This document shows, in pieces, positions 17,864 to 27,733 of a DNA stretch of 64,000 nt. The notes beneath the pieces were generated by a model. That model had not been told where the DNA came from, ran no database searches, and saw only the letters and a list, made by a program, of their open reading frames with translations. Within the stretch, counting starts at the first letter, position 1; each line of letters starts with the position of its first letter. Position numbers and translations under genes: made by a program. Origin of the DNA: Paenibacillus sp. A3 (GTDB lineage: Bacteria; Bacillota; Bacilli; Paenibacillales; NBRC-103111); assembly GCF_001399685.1 (NCBI RefSeq), contig NZ_JTHN01000128.1, forward strand, positions 1-64,000, in the 5' to 3' direction.

Positions 17864-18634
17864 ATGACTATGGAAAACGGTTCGAACTATACGGCAAGCA
17901 AATACCGGACGCCGGACGGGGCGCCTGCGGATATCGTCATCTTCACCATTACGTCCGAGCCGCAGCCGACGGCGACGAAATCGCTGCCGAAGCGGGAGCT
18001 GCAGGTGCTGCTCATCAAGCGGAAGGTATGGCCGTACGAAGGCATGTGGGCGCTGCCCGGAGGCTTCTCCCGGGAGACGGAGTCGATGTACGAGACCGCG
18101 AGGCGCGAGCTGCAGGAGGAGACCGGCGTGGACGGCGTTCACATGGAATATTTCAACGTCTACAGCGATCCGGGCCGGGACCCAAGGGGATGGATTATCT
18201 CCCATGCTTTTTTCGCGCTGGTGCATGAGAAATATTTAGCCGCGCGGGCCGCAGCTGACGATGCGGCGGAGGTGGCGCTGTTCCCGGTGTCCGAGGCGCT
18301 GACCCGGCTGGAGCTGGCCTTCGACCACAAGCGGATTCTCTCGGATGCGCTGGAGCGGGTTAGACAGAGTATGCTGGTCACCCCGATTGCCGGAGAATTT
18401 CTGCCGGACGAATTCACGCTCGGCGAGCTGTATCAGGTCATCCGGACGGTGGTGCCGGACTTCGAGGAAGCGAATTTCATCCGCAAAATGAAGTCGACCC
18501 AGAGCCGCAGCGGAGTATTGGAGGAGATTCGCGACGCGAACGGGGAGCCGAAGAAATCGAACCGTTACTCGCAGCGCGCCGCACAGTTGTACCGTTTTAC
18601 CGGCAATCTGCCGAAGCTGTCGTTGTACAGCTAA
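17864..18634 (+). CDS. nrtR: NrtR, Nudix-family regulator of NAD metabolism
   Basis: 257-aa protein with an N-terminal Nudix domain (about residues 15-165) and a C-terminal winged helix of the NrtR type (about 170-257: FTLGELYQVIRTVVPDFEEANFIRKM). NrtR proteins repress NAD salvage and synthesis genes and respond to ADP-ribose. The Nudix box is complete here (G-x5-E-x7-RE-x2-EE-x-G in the stretch beginning GFSRETE), so hydrolase activity may be kept. AAGGAGG precedes ATG 17864. The next genes (pnuC, nadR, ADP-ribosylglycohydrolase) support the assignment. Confidence 0.9.
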   Translation: MTMENGSNYTASKYRTPDGAPADIVIFTITSEPQPTATKSLPKRELQVLLIKRKVWPYEGMWALPGGFSRETESMYETARRELQEETGVDGVHMEYFNVYSDPGRDPRGWIISHAFFALVHEKYLAARAAADDAAEVALFPVSEALTRLELAFDHKRILSDALERVRQSMLVTPIAGEFLPDEFTLGELYQVIRTVVPDFEEANFIRKMKSTQSRSGVLEEIRDANGEPKKSNRYSQRAAQLYRFTGNLPKLSLYS

Positions 18635-18644
18635 TTTTTTTAAG

Positions 18645-18686
18645 TTTCAATATAGTCGTTTTGAAAGTATTGAATTTGTCAACAAA
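18645..18686 (+). promoter_or_regulatory. Inverted repeats before pnuC (possible second NrtR site)
   Basis: TTTCAA-N10-TTGAAA (18645-18666) and TTTGT-CA-ACAAA (18675-18686) lie in the 77-bp gap between nrtR and pnuC. They could be regulator sites or an internal promoter; neither clearly matches the site upstream of nrtR. Confidence 0.3.
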
Positions 18687-18711
18687 GAACTACATCGGGA
18701 GGATGAGATTT

Positions 18712-19368
18712 ATGGATCGATGGTATACGATGGTCGGGCTGCTCGCCTGCATGCTGCTGGTCGCTTATTTCACGTCGTCGACGCCGCTGGAGATCGCGGC
18801 CACTACAAGCGGACTGCTCAGCGTATGGCTGACGGCGCGGCAAAACATTTGGTGCTTTCCCGTCGGGCTGGTGAACGTAGCGTGCTTTTTCGTCATGTTC
18901 TACGATGCGAAGCTGTACGCTGATATGACGCTGCAGGTCGTGTTTTTCGTCTTGAGCATTCAAGGCTGGATCGTTTGGCTGACCAAACGCGGTCAGGCGA
19001 AGGTGCGGCCGACGCGGCGGATGACGCCGCAGCTCGGCTTAGGGCTGGCGCTGCTGCTCGTCGTCGTGACGGCAGGCTGGGGCTACGTGCTTGCCCGTTT
19101 CACGGATGCGTCGATCCCTTATGTGGACGCGTTCATTGCGACGCTGAGCATTATCGCGCAGTTGCTGCTGTCGAACAAGGTGCTGGAAAACTGGCACTTC
19201 TGGATTGTGGTCGACGTGCTGTCGATCGGGATGTATGCGTATAAAGAGCTGTACGTCTTGGCTGCGCTGTACGTTATTTTCCTTGGGATCGCGACAAGCG
19301 GACTTATCCAGTGGCGCAGCGAATACCGGGCGGCGCAGCGGGCGGGCCGCATGGGGGTGAGCTTATGA
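18712..19368 (+). CDS. pnuC: Nicotinamide riboside transporter PnuC
   Basis: 218-aa integral membrane protein with about seven hydrophobic segments. TTSGLLSVWLTARQNIWCFPVG and NKVLENWHFWIVVDVLSIGMY match the PnuC substrate-binding half repeats (W-x3-R-x3-W, NW-x4-D). ATG 18712 has GGGAGG at 9 nt; the in-frame ATG at 18703 abuts the ribosome site. It imports nicotinamide riboside by facilitated diffusion, trapped by the NadR kinase encoded next, with which it shares an ATGA overlap. Confidence 0.92.
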   Translation: MDRWYTMVGLLACMLLVAYFTSSTPLEIAATTSGLLSVWLTARQNIWCFPVGLVNVACFFVMFYDAKLYADMTLQVVFFVLSIQGWIVWLTKRGQAKVRPTRRMTPQLGLGLALLLVVVTAGWGYVLARFTDASIPYVDAFIATLSIIAQLLLSNKVLENWHFWIVVDVLSIGMYAYKELYVLAALYVIFLGIATSGLIQWRSEYRAAQRAGRMGVSL

Positions 19369-20393
19369 GCGACAAGCGGTTAACGGTCGGGCTGACGCTC
19401 GGCAAATTCGCGCCCCTGCACCGGGGGCACCAATATATGATCGAAACGGCCCTTGCGGAGACCGATCACGTGATCGCCGTCATCTACGATTGTCCCGAAA
19501 CGACGGACATTCCGCTGATCGTGCGGGCGGACTGGATTCGCGCTCTGTATCCCGAGGTCGAGGTGATCGAGGCTTGGGACGGGCCGACGGAAACGGGCTA
19601 TACGCCGGAGATCAAGAAGGCGCAGGAGGATTATATGATCGGCCTGCTTGGGGGCCGAAGAGTGACGCACTTTTATTCCAGCGAGCCGTACGGCGAGCAT
19701 ATGAGCGAAGCGCTGAACGCCGTGAACCGGCAGGTCGACCCGAACCGGGAGGCGTTTCCGGTATCGGGAACGGCGGTGCGGCGGGACACGTTGGCGAACC
19801 GCGCGTTCGTCCATCCGCTGGTCTACCGGGACCTGGTGACGACCGTCGTCTTCCTCGGCGCGCCTTCGACCGGCAAAACGACTGTGTGCGAAGCGCTGGC
19901 CCGCGAGTTCGGGACGGTCTGGATGCCGGAGTACGGGCGCGAGTATTGGGCGCAGCATCAGACGGACCGGCGGCTGACGCCGGACCAGCTGGTGGAGATT
20001 GCCGAGGGGCATCTGGCCAGGGAGGAAAAGCTGCTGCCGGAGGCGAACGGGTATCTGTTCGTCGATACGAATGCGATCACGACGTTCATGTTCGCGCACT
20101 ATTACCACGGGATGGCGCTGCCGCGGCTTCGGGACTTGGCGGCGCAGGCGGCTTCGCGTTACGATCTCGTCTTCATGTGCGGCGACGACATTCCGTACGA
20201 CGACACGTGGGACCGTTCGGGCGACGTACAGCGCCGCGTGTTCAAGAAGCAGATTGCCGCCGATCTGGCGGCGCGGCGCGTGCCTTACATCCCGCTGCAC
20301 GGCAGCCTGGAGGAACGGATCGCACAGGTGAAGCGGGTGCTGAGCCGCTACCGCAAGTATACGAGCCTCGGCGCACCGTGGGCTGAACTATAG
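19365..20393 (+). CDS. nadR: NadR-type NMN adenylyltransferase / ribosylnicotinamide kinase
   Basis: 342-aa bifunctional enzyme. The N-terminal nucleotidyltransferase domain has GKFAPLHRGH (HxGH) and the C-terminal P-loop kinase has GAPSTGKTT (about residue 165). It phosphorylates nicotinamide riboside to NMN and adenylates NMN to NAD. Compared with enterobacterial NadR the DNA-binding N-terminus is absent, as regulation is handled by NrtR. Start ATG 19365 overlaps the pnuC stop. Confidence 0.92.
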   Translation: MSDKRLTVGLTLGKFAPLHRGHQYMIETALAETDHVIAVIYDCPETTDIPLIVRADWIRALYPEVEVIEAWDGPTETGYTPEIKKAQEDYMIGLLGGRRVTHFYSSEPYGEHMSEALNAVNRQVDPNREAFPVSGTAVRRDTLANRAFVHPLVYRDLVTTVVFLGAPSTGKTTVCEALAREFGTVWMPEYGREYWAQHQTDRRLTPDQLVEIAEGHLAREEKLLPEANGYLFVDTNAITTFMFAHYYHGMALPRLRDLAAQAASRYDLVFMCGDDIPYDDTWDRSGDVQRRVFKKQIAADLAARRVPYIPLHGSLEERIAQVKRVLSRYRKYTSLGAPWAEL

Positions 20394-20409
20394 AGAGGGG
20401 GAAATCGGG

Positions 20410-21303
20410 ATGAGCGATGGGAGAAAAAGTATGGCGGACCGCATCAAGGGCGGGCTGTACGGCGTTGCCGTCGGCGATGCGCTCGGCGGGACGACCGAAT
20501 TCATGAGCGCCGGGGAAATTCGCCGCAAGTACGGCTATTTGACCGACATTATCGGTGGCGGCGTATGGGATCTCGAACCGGGGGAAGTGACGGACGACAC
20601 AATGATGACGCTTTGCGTGGCGGAGGGCATTCTCGACCGCCCGGATGACCCGATGGCGAGCATCGGGGAACGCTTCCTGGCGTGGTACCGTTCCGATCCG
20701 AAGGATATCGGCAATATTATCCGCCGGGCGTTCGCGCGGTATGACGGCCATTGGTTCGAGGCGGCCTTCCTGGCCGACCAGGATCTGGGCCGCAGCGGGG
20801 GCAACGGCTCGTTGATGCGCTGCCTGCCGGTGGCGCTCGCCTATGCCGATCCGGACCGGGTAGACCGCATGTCGCGGATGCAGTCGAAGATGACGCATTG
20901 TGACGAGCTGTGCAACGAAGCGTGCGGCTTGTACAACCGCATCGCGCTGCGGCTGCTGAACGGCGAAGAGCTGCGCCCGGCGATGGCGGCGGAAACGCAG
21001 GGCACGCCGTACGCTTCCGCGCTGGTCGAAGCGCCGGACTGCGAGCCGACCGGCTTCGTCGTCGATACGCTGCGCTGGGCGCTTCACTGCTTGCAGCAGG
21101 GCGACGGCTTCGCCGACGTCGTGCAGCGGGCCGCCAATCTCGGCGGCGACAGCGACACGATCGGCGCCATCGCCGGCGGGCTGGCGGGCGTGTATTACGG
21201 CTTCGCCGGCATCCCTGTCGCGTATGCGGACGCCATCTTAATCAAGGACCGGCTGGACGCCGTAGCCGGGCGGCTGACGGCGCTGCGGCAGGCAGCTCCT
21301 TAG
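20410..21303 (+). CDS. ADP-ribosylglycohydrolase (DraG family)
   Basis: 297-aa binuclear-metal hydrolase. GDALGGTTEFM, EVTDDTMMTL and NLGGDSDTIGAIAGG are the DraG metal and ribose motifs. It would release ADP-ribose from proteins or other conjugates. Being last in the NrtR operon makes sense because ADP-ribose is the NrtR effector and feeds NAD turnover. GAGGGGGAAAT precedes ATG 20410, 16 bp after nadR. Confidence 0.9.
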   Translation: MSDGRKSMADRIKGGLYGVAVGDALGGTTEFMSAGEIRRKYGYLTDIIGGGVWDLEPGEVTDDTMMTLCVAEGILDRPDDPMASIGERFLAWYRSDPKDIGNIIRRAFARYDGHWFEAAFLADQDLGRSGGNGSLMRCLPVALAYADPDRVDRMSRMQSKMTHCDELCNEACGLYNRIALRLLNGEELRPAMAAETQGTPYASALVEAPDCEPTGFVVDTLRWALHCLQQGDGFADVVQRAANLGGDSDTIGAIAGGLAGVYYGFAGIPVAYADAILIKDRLDAVAGRLTALRQAAP

Positions 21304-21431
21304 AAAAATTCTATTAAAGGGATAGGAATAATGCTAGTTTTGCGATATAATCTGTGTGGGAAATCTTGATTGTGAATGTGGATGTACGGTATACTTTTCT
21401 CGCCAAAACAAAACAAGTAAGGAGAATAAGG

Positions 21432-22364
21432 ATGGATAAAGTACTTATTTTCGGACATAAGAACCCAGACACCGATACGATCTGTTCCGCCATTGCGTAT
21501 GCGCATTTGAAAACTCAGCTAGGCCAAAATGTCGAGCCTGTCCGCTTGGGCAGCGTGAATGGGGAAACCCAATACGCGCTCGACTACTTCAAAGCGGAAG
21601 CGCCGCGCCTCGTCGAGACGGTAGCGAATGAAGCGAAAAACGTCATTCTGGTCGACCACAACGAACGTCAGCAAAGCGCGTCCGACATCGATCAGGTTCG
21701 CGTGCTGGAGGTCATCGACCACCACCGCATCGCCAACTTCGAGACAAGCGGCCCGCTCTACTACCGTGCCGAGCCGGTCGGCTGCACGGCGACGATTCTG
21801 AAAAAGCTGTACAAAGAAAACGGGGTCGCCATTCCGAAAGAAATCGCCGGTCTCATGCTGTCCGCGATCATTTCCGACTCACTCCTGTTCAAGTCGCCTA
21901 CCTGCACGGAGGAAGACGTAGCCGCTGCCCGCGAGCTGGCCGAAATCGCCAGCGTGAACGCCGATACCTACGGTCTGGAGATGCTCAAAGCCGGCGCCGA
22001 TCTGAGCGACAAAACGATCGCCCAACTGATCACGCTCGACGCCAAAGAGTTCCAAATGGGCAGCTACAAAGTGGAAATCGCCCAAGTGAACGCCGTCGAC
22101 ACAAACGACGTGCTGTCCCGCCAAGCGGAGCTGGAAGCGGCGCTCTCCGGCATCATCGCGGAGAAAAACCTGGACCTGTTCCTCTTCGTCGTGACGGACA
22201 TCCTGAACAACGATTCGATCGGCTTGGCCCTCGGCCGCGCCGCGCATGCCGTGGAGCAGGCGTACAACGTGAAGCTGGACGACAACAAAGCCGTGCTGAA
22301 AGGCGTCGTTTCCCGCAAATCGCAAATCGTACCGGTGCTCACCGACACGTTCAACAAGCTGTAA
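21432..22364 (+). CDS. ppaC: Manganese-dependent inorganic pyrophosphatase
   Basis: 310-aa family II pyrophosphatase of the DHH superfamily. [22 protein letters not shown] and [10 protein letters not shown] supply the metal ligands; the C-terminal DHHA2 domain ends with [10 protein letters not shown]. It hydrolyses PPi, including that made by NAD synthesis. ATG 21432 follows TAAGGAG. A TATAAT (21346-21351) upstream without a good -35 suggests its own promoter. Confidence 0.95.
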   Translation: MDKVLIFGHKNPDTDTICSAIAYAHLKTQLGQNVEPVRLGSVNGETQYALDYFKAEAPRLVETVANEAKNVILVDHNERQQSASDIDQVRVLEVIDHHRIANFETSGPLYYRAEPVGCTATILKKLYKENGVAIPKEIAGLMLSAIISDSLLFKSPTCTEEDVAAARELAEIASVNADTYGLEMLKAGADLSDKTIAQLITLDAKEFQMGSYKVEIAQVNAVDTNDVLSRQAELEAALSGIIAEKNLDLFLFVVTDILNNDSIGLALGRAAHAVEQAYNVKLDDNKAVLKGVVSRKSQIVPVLTDTFNKL

Positions 22365-22378
22365 TATAGGAAGAAAAC

Positions 22379-22414
22379 AAGGCCGCCGGCGCATCGCGCT
22401 TGGCGGCCTTTTAT
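22379..22414 (+). terminator. Intrinsic terminator after ppaC
   Basis: AAGGCCGCC pairs with GGCGGCCTT around a 14-nt loop and is followed by TTTATT. It separates ppaC from the convergent amidase gene and may work in both directions. Confidence 0.85.
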
Positions 22415-22443
22415 TCCTCGGAAGCCATCGTGCTATGTTAGTT

Positions 22444-23593
22444 TCATTTTTGGTATTCGGCGTACCAGGCCTTCACGTAACGCATATAGGTCGTCCAATC
22501 CCAACCGGACCCCGGGTCGGTATGGGTCTGATTCGGGTACTCGCTATGCCCTTTGATGTGACTCCGATCGACCGGAATTCCATAGGTGTAGCACATGAGA
22601 GCCGCCAGCTTGGCCGACTGGTTGTACATGGTCGAGGTAAACCATTTTTTCGGATCGCTAACGTAGCCTTCATGCTCGATCCCGATGGTGTAGGAATTCG
22701 CGCTGCGGGCGTGATAGGCAATATCTTTATCTTTGACCATCTGGGTAATTTCTCCGTCCGAGCTTCTTACGTAATAGTGCGCGGCCGAAGGCCCGTCATG
22801 CTTTTGCTGCGCCCAGCTGATGGAGCCGGCGTAAGTGCCCTGCATGACGTGGATCGCCAGATGCGTAATGGTTCCGCGGCCGCGGTTTCCGGTTGCATAA
22901 TTGGTAGGATGCGCCGCTTTCCAAATCGGCTTTACCACCGGCTTTCCGGCAAGCGCGGAAATGACGATTTCGTTTTTAATCGTTACCTTATTCCCCGAGG
23001 GAATAAACAGCTTGGAAGTGCCCAGCACTTGCTGAAGATAAGAGACGTTCAGCTCGTCATTTTCCGAGCCCAGATACATTTTGACGGCATTGGACCAGTC
23101 CGACAGATTAGGCGATTCCCGGAATTCGGGGTTGGCCGTTTTTTGAAAATCGGCAAGAAGCGCGGCCGCTCCCATAATGTTCGACTTATCGTCGGATTTC
23201 AGCAAATTGACGTCGAGTCCGGAAAGCTGTGACGCTTTCTCCAGCGTTTGCTTGACCGGATTGGAAACGAGGTTCATCATTCCGTAACCGTTTTCAAAAC
23301 TGGGAAGGCCTTCATGGTTGCTTAGCCGCGATTCGGTCCAGCCGATGGCTATGAGCAAATCGCGGGGGACCTTATACTGCTTCGATGCTTCTTCGAATGC
23401 TGCCAATAAGGTGTCGGGCACGACGTAAGCCTGTTCGTTAGTCAGCTTGGCTTCCGCGTCCAATTGCTGGAGCTCCATGCCTTATTGGGCTGCCGCCGTT
23501 CTTTGCCGCTTCCTCCGCATAGCTTGCCCATGGCACGCTGACCGCGAACAGTGCCGCCAAAGATAAAATACCTAGTACATGACGAGCCTTCAT
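22444..23593 (-). pseudogene. N-acetylmuramoyl-L-alanine amidase, frameshifted after signal peptide
   Basis: An ATG at 23593 with a strong AGGAGGG site encodes a clear signal peptide (MKARHVLGILSLAALF...ASYAEEAAK), but that frame stops after about 51 codons. The mature enzyme lies in another frame from 23478. It has a small helical/lysozyme-like region (about residues 20-170: DLLIAIGWTESR) and a C-terminal Amidase_2 domain with HLAIHVMQGT, YHARSANSYTIGIEHEG and HIKGHSEYPNQTHTDPG (zinc ligands and Glu). The two parts are off by one base; losing one A in AATAAGG near 23482 would join them. The mature ORF has no ribosome site of its own. Either a real frameshift or a sequence error. Confidence 0.75.
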
Positions 23594-23838
23594 TCGAGAA
23601 CCCTCCTAAAAAATGGAATGAAATCCACTCTAATATTTAGGTGGAAAACTGCAAAAATCCTCCTTTTATTTCCAAATATTTCTTAATCCAGCGAATTTTC
23701 GACATCTTCCGTGCGTCATAACGCCGTTTTTTTGCAGGATCATTCCTAATCCTCTGTGGGCGGGACCTTTATTATATAGTTGCCTTGTGCGCGGGATCAG
23801 ATCGCACACCGATGACAATCCAAACCGAGGAGGAATGA

Positions 23839-24957
23839 ATGATGTTCGGTAAAAAAATAGCTGCAAGCGCGATCATGTTGTTTGCTTTAACTTCGGCCGT
23901 CGCTTTCGCCGATGACACGACCCTGAAGGCGGGCGATGCGAAAGTCCGGGAAGACGCCCAAAAATTCGTTGTCGATTTTGTCGGGCAAGCTTATAAGCCT
24001 TACTACACGCTGAATACCATCGACAGCGACATCTCCGAGTACTCGGTGAAAGACAATGTTCTGACGGCAAGAGTCGATATTTCTTTAAGCAAAACGTTAA
24101 AAGCCAAGTCGGTCGACGAAATTCCTTACGTTAAAGGAATGAAGAGTCAATCCGCAGCATTAAAGCAAGCCAACGCGATCAGCGCGATGGAAACCGAGCA
24201 AGTCATCAGCGACCGGCTCAAAGACCTCGGCGAATATATCGGCACGGCAACGGAGCAGAACGACTCGTTCCGGCTCACAGCCAAAGTCGTCAACGGCGTC
24301 ATCGATAACCAAAGCGCGAAGCTTGAATTTTTGAATTATATGGATTGGATTCCGGCGACCCATTTCATTCCTGAAACCGAGGAAACGATGATGAAGCATG
24401 GGCAGAAGGATTTGATGGAAGCGGTTACGACCAATCGGGCTTACACGGTGCGAAGCGCAGTCCAGCCTCAGGCCGCTTTTACGTACAACCGGATTGCGGC
24501 AAGAGATTATGCGAACAGGTACACGTCTACGGTGACTAGCTCGCCTTACTACGATACAAGCAAGTGGAATAAAAACTACAAGTTTCATACGGAGAGCGGC
24601 GGGGTAGATTGCGCGAACTATGTTTCCCAAGCGATGTATGCCGGTGGGATTCCGACGGACAGCACATGGAAGCCCGAGTCGATTGCCTGGGTGAACACAG
24701 GCCGCAATATTAGCAACGGCTTGGAAGATTACATGGTCCGCACCAAAAAATATTTCTACAAAACCACGAAAGCTACCACGCCGGCCGGCGGATTTATCAG
24801 CGCTTTGGATTACTCGCATGTAATGTTTGTCGTAGCTAACGATACCGTAACGATGCAATACAGCGCCCATACGAACGACAAATTGAAGGCTTCGTTCGCC
24901 AATTTCAGCGACAGCAAGTTTGAGTTCTTCTATATTAATTCGGCATATTTGCAGTAA
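23839..24957 (+). CDS. Secreted protein with Amidase_6 domain
   Basis: 372 aa; a signal peptide (KKIAASAIMLFALTSAVAFA) ends near residue 25. A conserved N-terminal region (30-200) of unknown fold leads to a C-terminal NlpC/CHAP-like putative amidase domain (about 205-370) with YNRIAARDYANRY, GGVDCANYVSQAMYAGG (probable catalytic Cys) and DYSHVMFVV (probable His). Predicted peptidoglycan or peptide amidase at the cell surface. ATG 23839 (or 23842) follows CGAGGAGG. It is transcribed alone and ends at a terminator. Confidence 0.82.
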   Translation: MMFGKKIAASAIMLFALTSAVAFADDTTLKAGDAKVREDAQKFVVDFVGQAYKPYYTLNTIDSDISEYSVKDNVLTARVDISLSKTLKAKSVDEIPYVKGMKSQSAALKQANAISAMETEQVISDRLKDLGEYIGTATEQNDSFRLTAKVVNGVIDNQSAKLEFLNYMDWIPATHFIPETEETMMKHGQKDLMEAVTTNRAYTVRSAVQPQAAFTYNRIAARDYANRYTSTVTSSPYYDTSKWNKNYKFHTESGGVDCANYVSQAMYAGGIPTDSTWKPESIAWVNTGRNISNGLEDYMVRTKKYFYKTTKATTPAGGFISALDYSHVMFVVANDTVTMQYSAHTNDKLKASFANFSDSKFEFFYINSAYLQ

Positions 24958-25076
24958 TGGCTAGGAGATCAGTCCGCGCACTGAAAGAGCAAGGCATCAA
25001 AACGGAGCCTGCCTTCGCCAAGGTTCCGGGAATGGAAGGCGATCCGTATGACGCCCTGCTTGGTTTTCTACACATG

Positions 25077-25106
25077 GGAATCCGATCTGAAATCGGGTTC
25101 CTTTTT
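25077..25106 (+). terminator. Intrinsic terminator after the Amidase_6 gene
   Basis: GGAATCCGAT pairs with ATCGGGTTCC (one G-T pair, 5-nt loop), followed by five T. It lies about 120 bp after the stop codon and just before the convergent Lrp gene. Confidence 0.85.
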
Positions 25107-25111
25107 ACATT

Positions 25112-25546
25112 TCACTCAAGCGAAGGAATAAGATGTCTGGGACCGATAGGCGATGACATCACGATGAGGATCGTATACGTCCCGTATTTATCGCACTTGT
25201 TTCCAAACTCCTCAAGCGCGCGCGTGGAATCGGCCATCACTTTCAATAAGTAGTTATGTTCTCCGCTTGTGCGGTGGCATTCGACGACTTCGGGCGAGGA
25301 GCGGCAAAAGTCGAGAAAAGCATGACAATCCCTCGTACGGAACAGAATGTACGCGGCAGCGTGCTTACCGATTTTTTCCGGTGACACCATCGTCCGATAT
25401 TCCTCGATGATCCCTTTTTCCTCCATACGCTTTACTCTTTCCGTTACCGCAGGCTGCGACAAGCCTACTTGCTTACCCAGCTCCGTCATCGAAATTCTCG
25501 CCTGACCTTGAAGATGGAAAAGAATTTGCTTATCTACGTGGTCCAT
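25112..25546 (-). CDS. Lrp/AsnC-family transcriptional regulator
   Basis: 144 aa. The N-terminal helix-turn-helix (about residues 4-50, RISMTELGKQVGLSQPAVTERVKRM) is followed by the ligand-binding RAM/ACT-like domain (about 60-140). Such regulators respond to amino acids and often control a divergent gene; here the divergent neighbour is a decayed serine hydrolase/MFS pair. AGGTAGGG precedes the start. Confidence 0.9.
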   Translation of the reverse strand: MDHVDKQILFHLQGQARISMTELGKQVGLSQPAVTERVKRMEEKGIIEEYRTMVSPEKIGKHAAAYILFRTRDCHAFLDFCRSSPEVVECHRTSGEHNYLLKVMADSTRALEEFGNKCDKYGTYTILIVMSSPIGPRHLIPSLE

Positions 25547-25709
25547 CGTGTTCCCTACCTTTTATATTTAAGGATTTCCCTTAAAACTCCCATGATTTCC
25601 TTCGTCCAAGGCATGAAATAACATGATTGCCTTATGTAAATCAAGTCACTATATTTATATAATAAACTAACGATAGTAAAGTAATCAACACAGGAGAGGA
25701 TGAATAGCA

Positions 25710-26441
25710 TTGCCTACATTGAAGGAACGTATTGATGAAGTCATCGACCGAACCATAGCCGAAAAAAGGCTGGTCGGTGCTGTTGTGAAAGTGGCGTTGG
25801 ACGGAGAGCCCGTCTACAGCCGCGCTGCCGGTTTGGCCGATCGTGAGCGGGACCGACCCATGCAGGAAGATGCGTTGTTCCGGCTCGCGTCGGTATCCAA
25901 GCCTATCGTGTCGACGGCTGCCCTTGTACTTGTAGCGCAAGGCCGCCTTCAACTGGAGGATTCTGTCCACCGCTGGATGCCGACGTTTCGGCCGCGTCTG
26001 AACAATGGCGATTGCGCGGAGATTACGATTCGGCAGCTGTTGACGCATACGGCGGGATTGACTTACCGGCGGAGCTGGCATGGTCGGCAGTGCCGGCGAT
26101 TTTATGCTGCTGCTGGAAGCCTTGCTGAAGGGCGGAGCCCCGCTGCTGCCGGAGCGTCTCGTCCGCGAGATGACCACCAATCAGATCGGTGAGCTGCCGA
26201 TGGCTTATTGGCCTGGGCGAGGCTTCGGCCTGGCTTTACGCTGCTAAAGGACGCCGCTGCTGCAAGCACGCCGGAATCACCGGGAACGTGGCGTATGGGC
26301 GGCACGTACGGGCATTCGTGGTTTGTCGACCCGGCGCTCGGACTCAGCGTTGCGGCGTTTACCAATACGGCGTTGGAAGGCATGTCCGGCCTATTCACTG
26401 AAGAGCTCTGTGAAGCCGTCTATGCCGGGGTCCGGAAATGA
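25710..26441 (+). pseudogene. Serine hydrolase (class C beta-lactamase/esterase type), deleted and frameshifted
   Basis: The N-terminal part is a normal beta-lactamase/EstB family start (LFRLASVSKPIVSTAALV with the SxxK motif, then QLLTHTAGLTY). At about 26070 it jumps directly to a C-terminal segment in another frame (GSAGDFMLLLEALLKGGAP), so roughly 100-150 residues including the Tyr motif are missing. A second shift near 26222 moves to FTLLKDAAAAST...TYGHSWFVDP. At least two lesions make it nonfunctional. It ends with an ATGA overlap to the transporter remnant. Confidence 0.85.
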
Positions 26442-27584
26442 ATACAGTCCGGGCAACGCCGATATGGTTTATCGCACTCGGGTTATTCGGCTTGTATACC
26501 ATCGAGTTCGGCGCTGTCGGCATTTTGCCCGCCATCATGGAACGATTCCACGTCGGCACGGCCCAGGCCGGCATGCTCGTTGGCGCCTTCGCCTTTGTCA
26601 TTGCGCTGTTCGGCCCTTTCATGGTCCTGATTCTTTCCAACCGTAATCGCAAACAGGTTCTGGTCCTGTGCTTGCTTATTTTCGCAGGGTGCAGCGCATT
26701 GTCGGCATTTACCGATCATTTCTACGTTTTGCTGGCGCTTCGCGTGATTCCGGCATTGTTTCATCCCGTGTTTTTTTCATTTTGCCTTTGTCGCAGTCGC
26801 TTCCCTGTATCCGGAGGAACAAAGAGCTAACGCTTCCGCAAAAGCTTTTATCGGCACCAGCATGGGAATGGTGCTGGGAGTTCCTTTAACAACGTATATA
26901 GCGGATCAATTTTCATATGAGGCGTCTTTTCTTTTTTGCGCCATTGTTAATGGCATTGCTGCCGCCGGGATCGCGGTCATCCTTCCCAAAACATCCGCAG
27001 CGCCTAGAGTTAAGTACAGGGAGCAGCTCAGCATTTTGCGCATATGGTTAAGTATTGGCGCCGCGACTTTTCTTTTTGCCGCGATGTTTGCCGTCTACAG
27101 CTATTCTGCGGAATTCCTAGGACAAGTAATGGGGCTGCAGGAACGCATCCTCAGTATCATGCTTGTCGTTTTTGGAGTCGGTGGCGTAGCCGGCAATCTG
27201 CTCGCGGGGAAGCTGCTGGGAATGAACAGGCTGCGAACGACGCTCGTCCAGCCGTTCGTGCTTGCGATCGCTTATTTCCTGCTGGATTCGGGGGTAACCT
27301 CCCTCGTTCTCGTAACTGCCGTCATGCTTCTGTGGGGTGCCGCCCATACGAGCGGACTCATCGTAACCCAGACGCTGCTTACGTCGGAAGCTTCGGAAGC
27401 TCCTGAATTTGTGAATGCCTTGTACATCTCTTTCATCAATCTCGGCGTGTCCATCGGTTCGGCGGTTGGCGGGAGATTTATTGCTGCGGCAGGTATAGAG
27501 GGGAGCTTAAAGGGCGGAATTCTTTTTATTGCATTGACGCTAGTGTCCATGGTTTTCAACATTTGGGTGAAAAGACGGGTTTAA
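26438..27584 (+). pseudogene. MFS transporter, frameshifted at a T7 tract
   Basis: A 12-TM major facilitator (Bcr/DHA1-like) begins MNTVRATPIWFIALGLFGLYTIEF and runs to 26777, where seven consecutive T (26771-26777) put the rest (HFAFVAVASLYPEEQRANA...) one frame out; six T would restore it. The downstream part is intact to 27584. It is coupled to the preceding broken hydrolase. True mutation, phase-variable tract and sequencing error are all possible. Confidence 0.8.
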
Positions 27585-27607
27585 CCGAAGTTTTTCGCGG
27601 ATTACAA

Positions 27608-27733
27608 ATGCTTTACGCCTTAACCGAAGGGTTGTTTTTCTTCTTTCAACCCGTGGTTGGTACGTTGCTTGGATGGCTTATTTTAGAAGAGAAAACAGGT
27701 GTAACGTTAGTATCTAAAAACTCCTTCATTTAG
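27608..27733 (+). pseudogene. C-terminal remnant of an EamA/DMT transporter
   Basis: A 41-codon frame reads MLYALTEGLFFFFQPVVGTLLGWLILEEKTG in outline (split: MLYALTEGLFFFF, then QPVVGTLLGWLILEEK). The F-x-PVVGTLLGW-x-x-L-x-E motif is characteristic of the last helices of EamA drug/metabolite transporters. No upstream portion is present. Confidence 0.6.

Noticed and set aside
24957-25253. 98-aa frame overlapping the end of the Amidase_6 gene
   Set aside because: It runs through a strong terminator hairpin and into the convergent Lrp gene; no family features.
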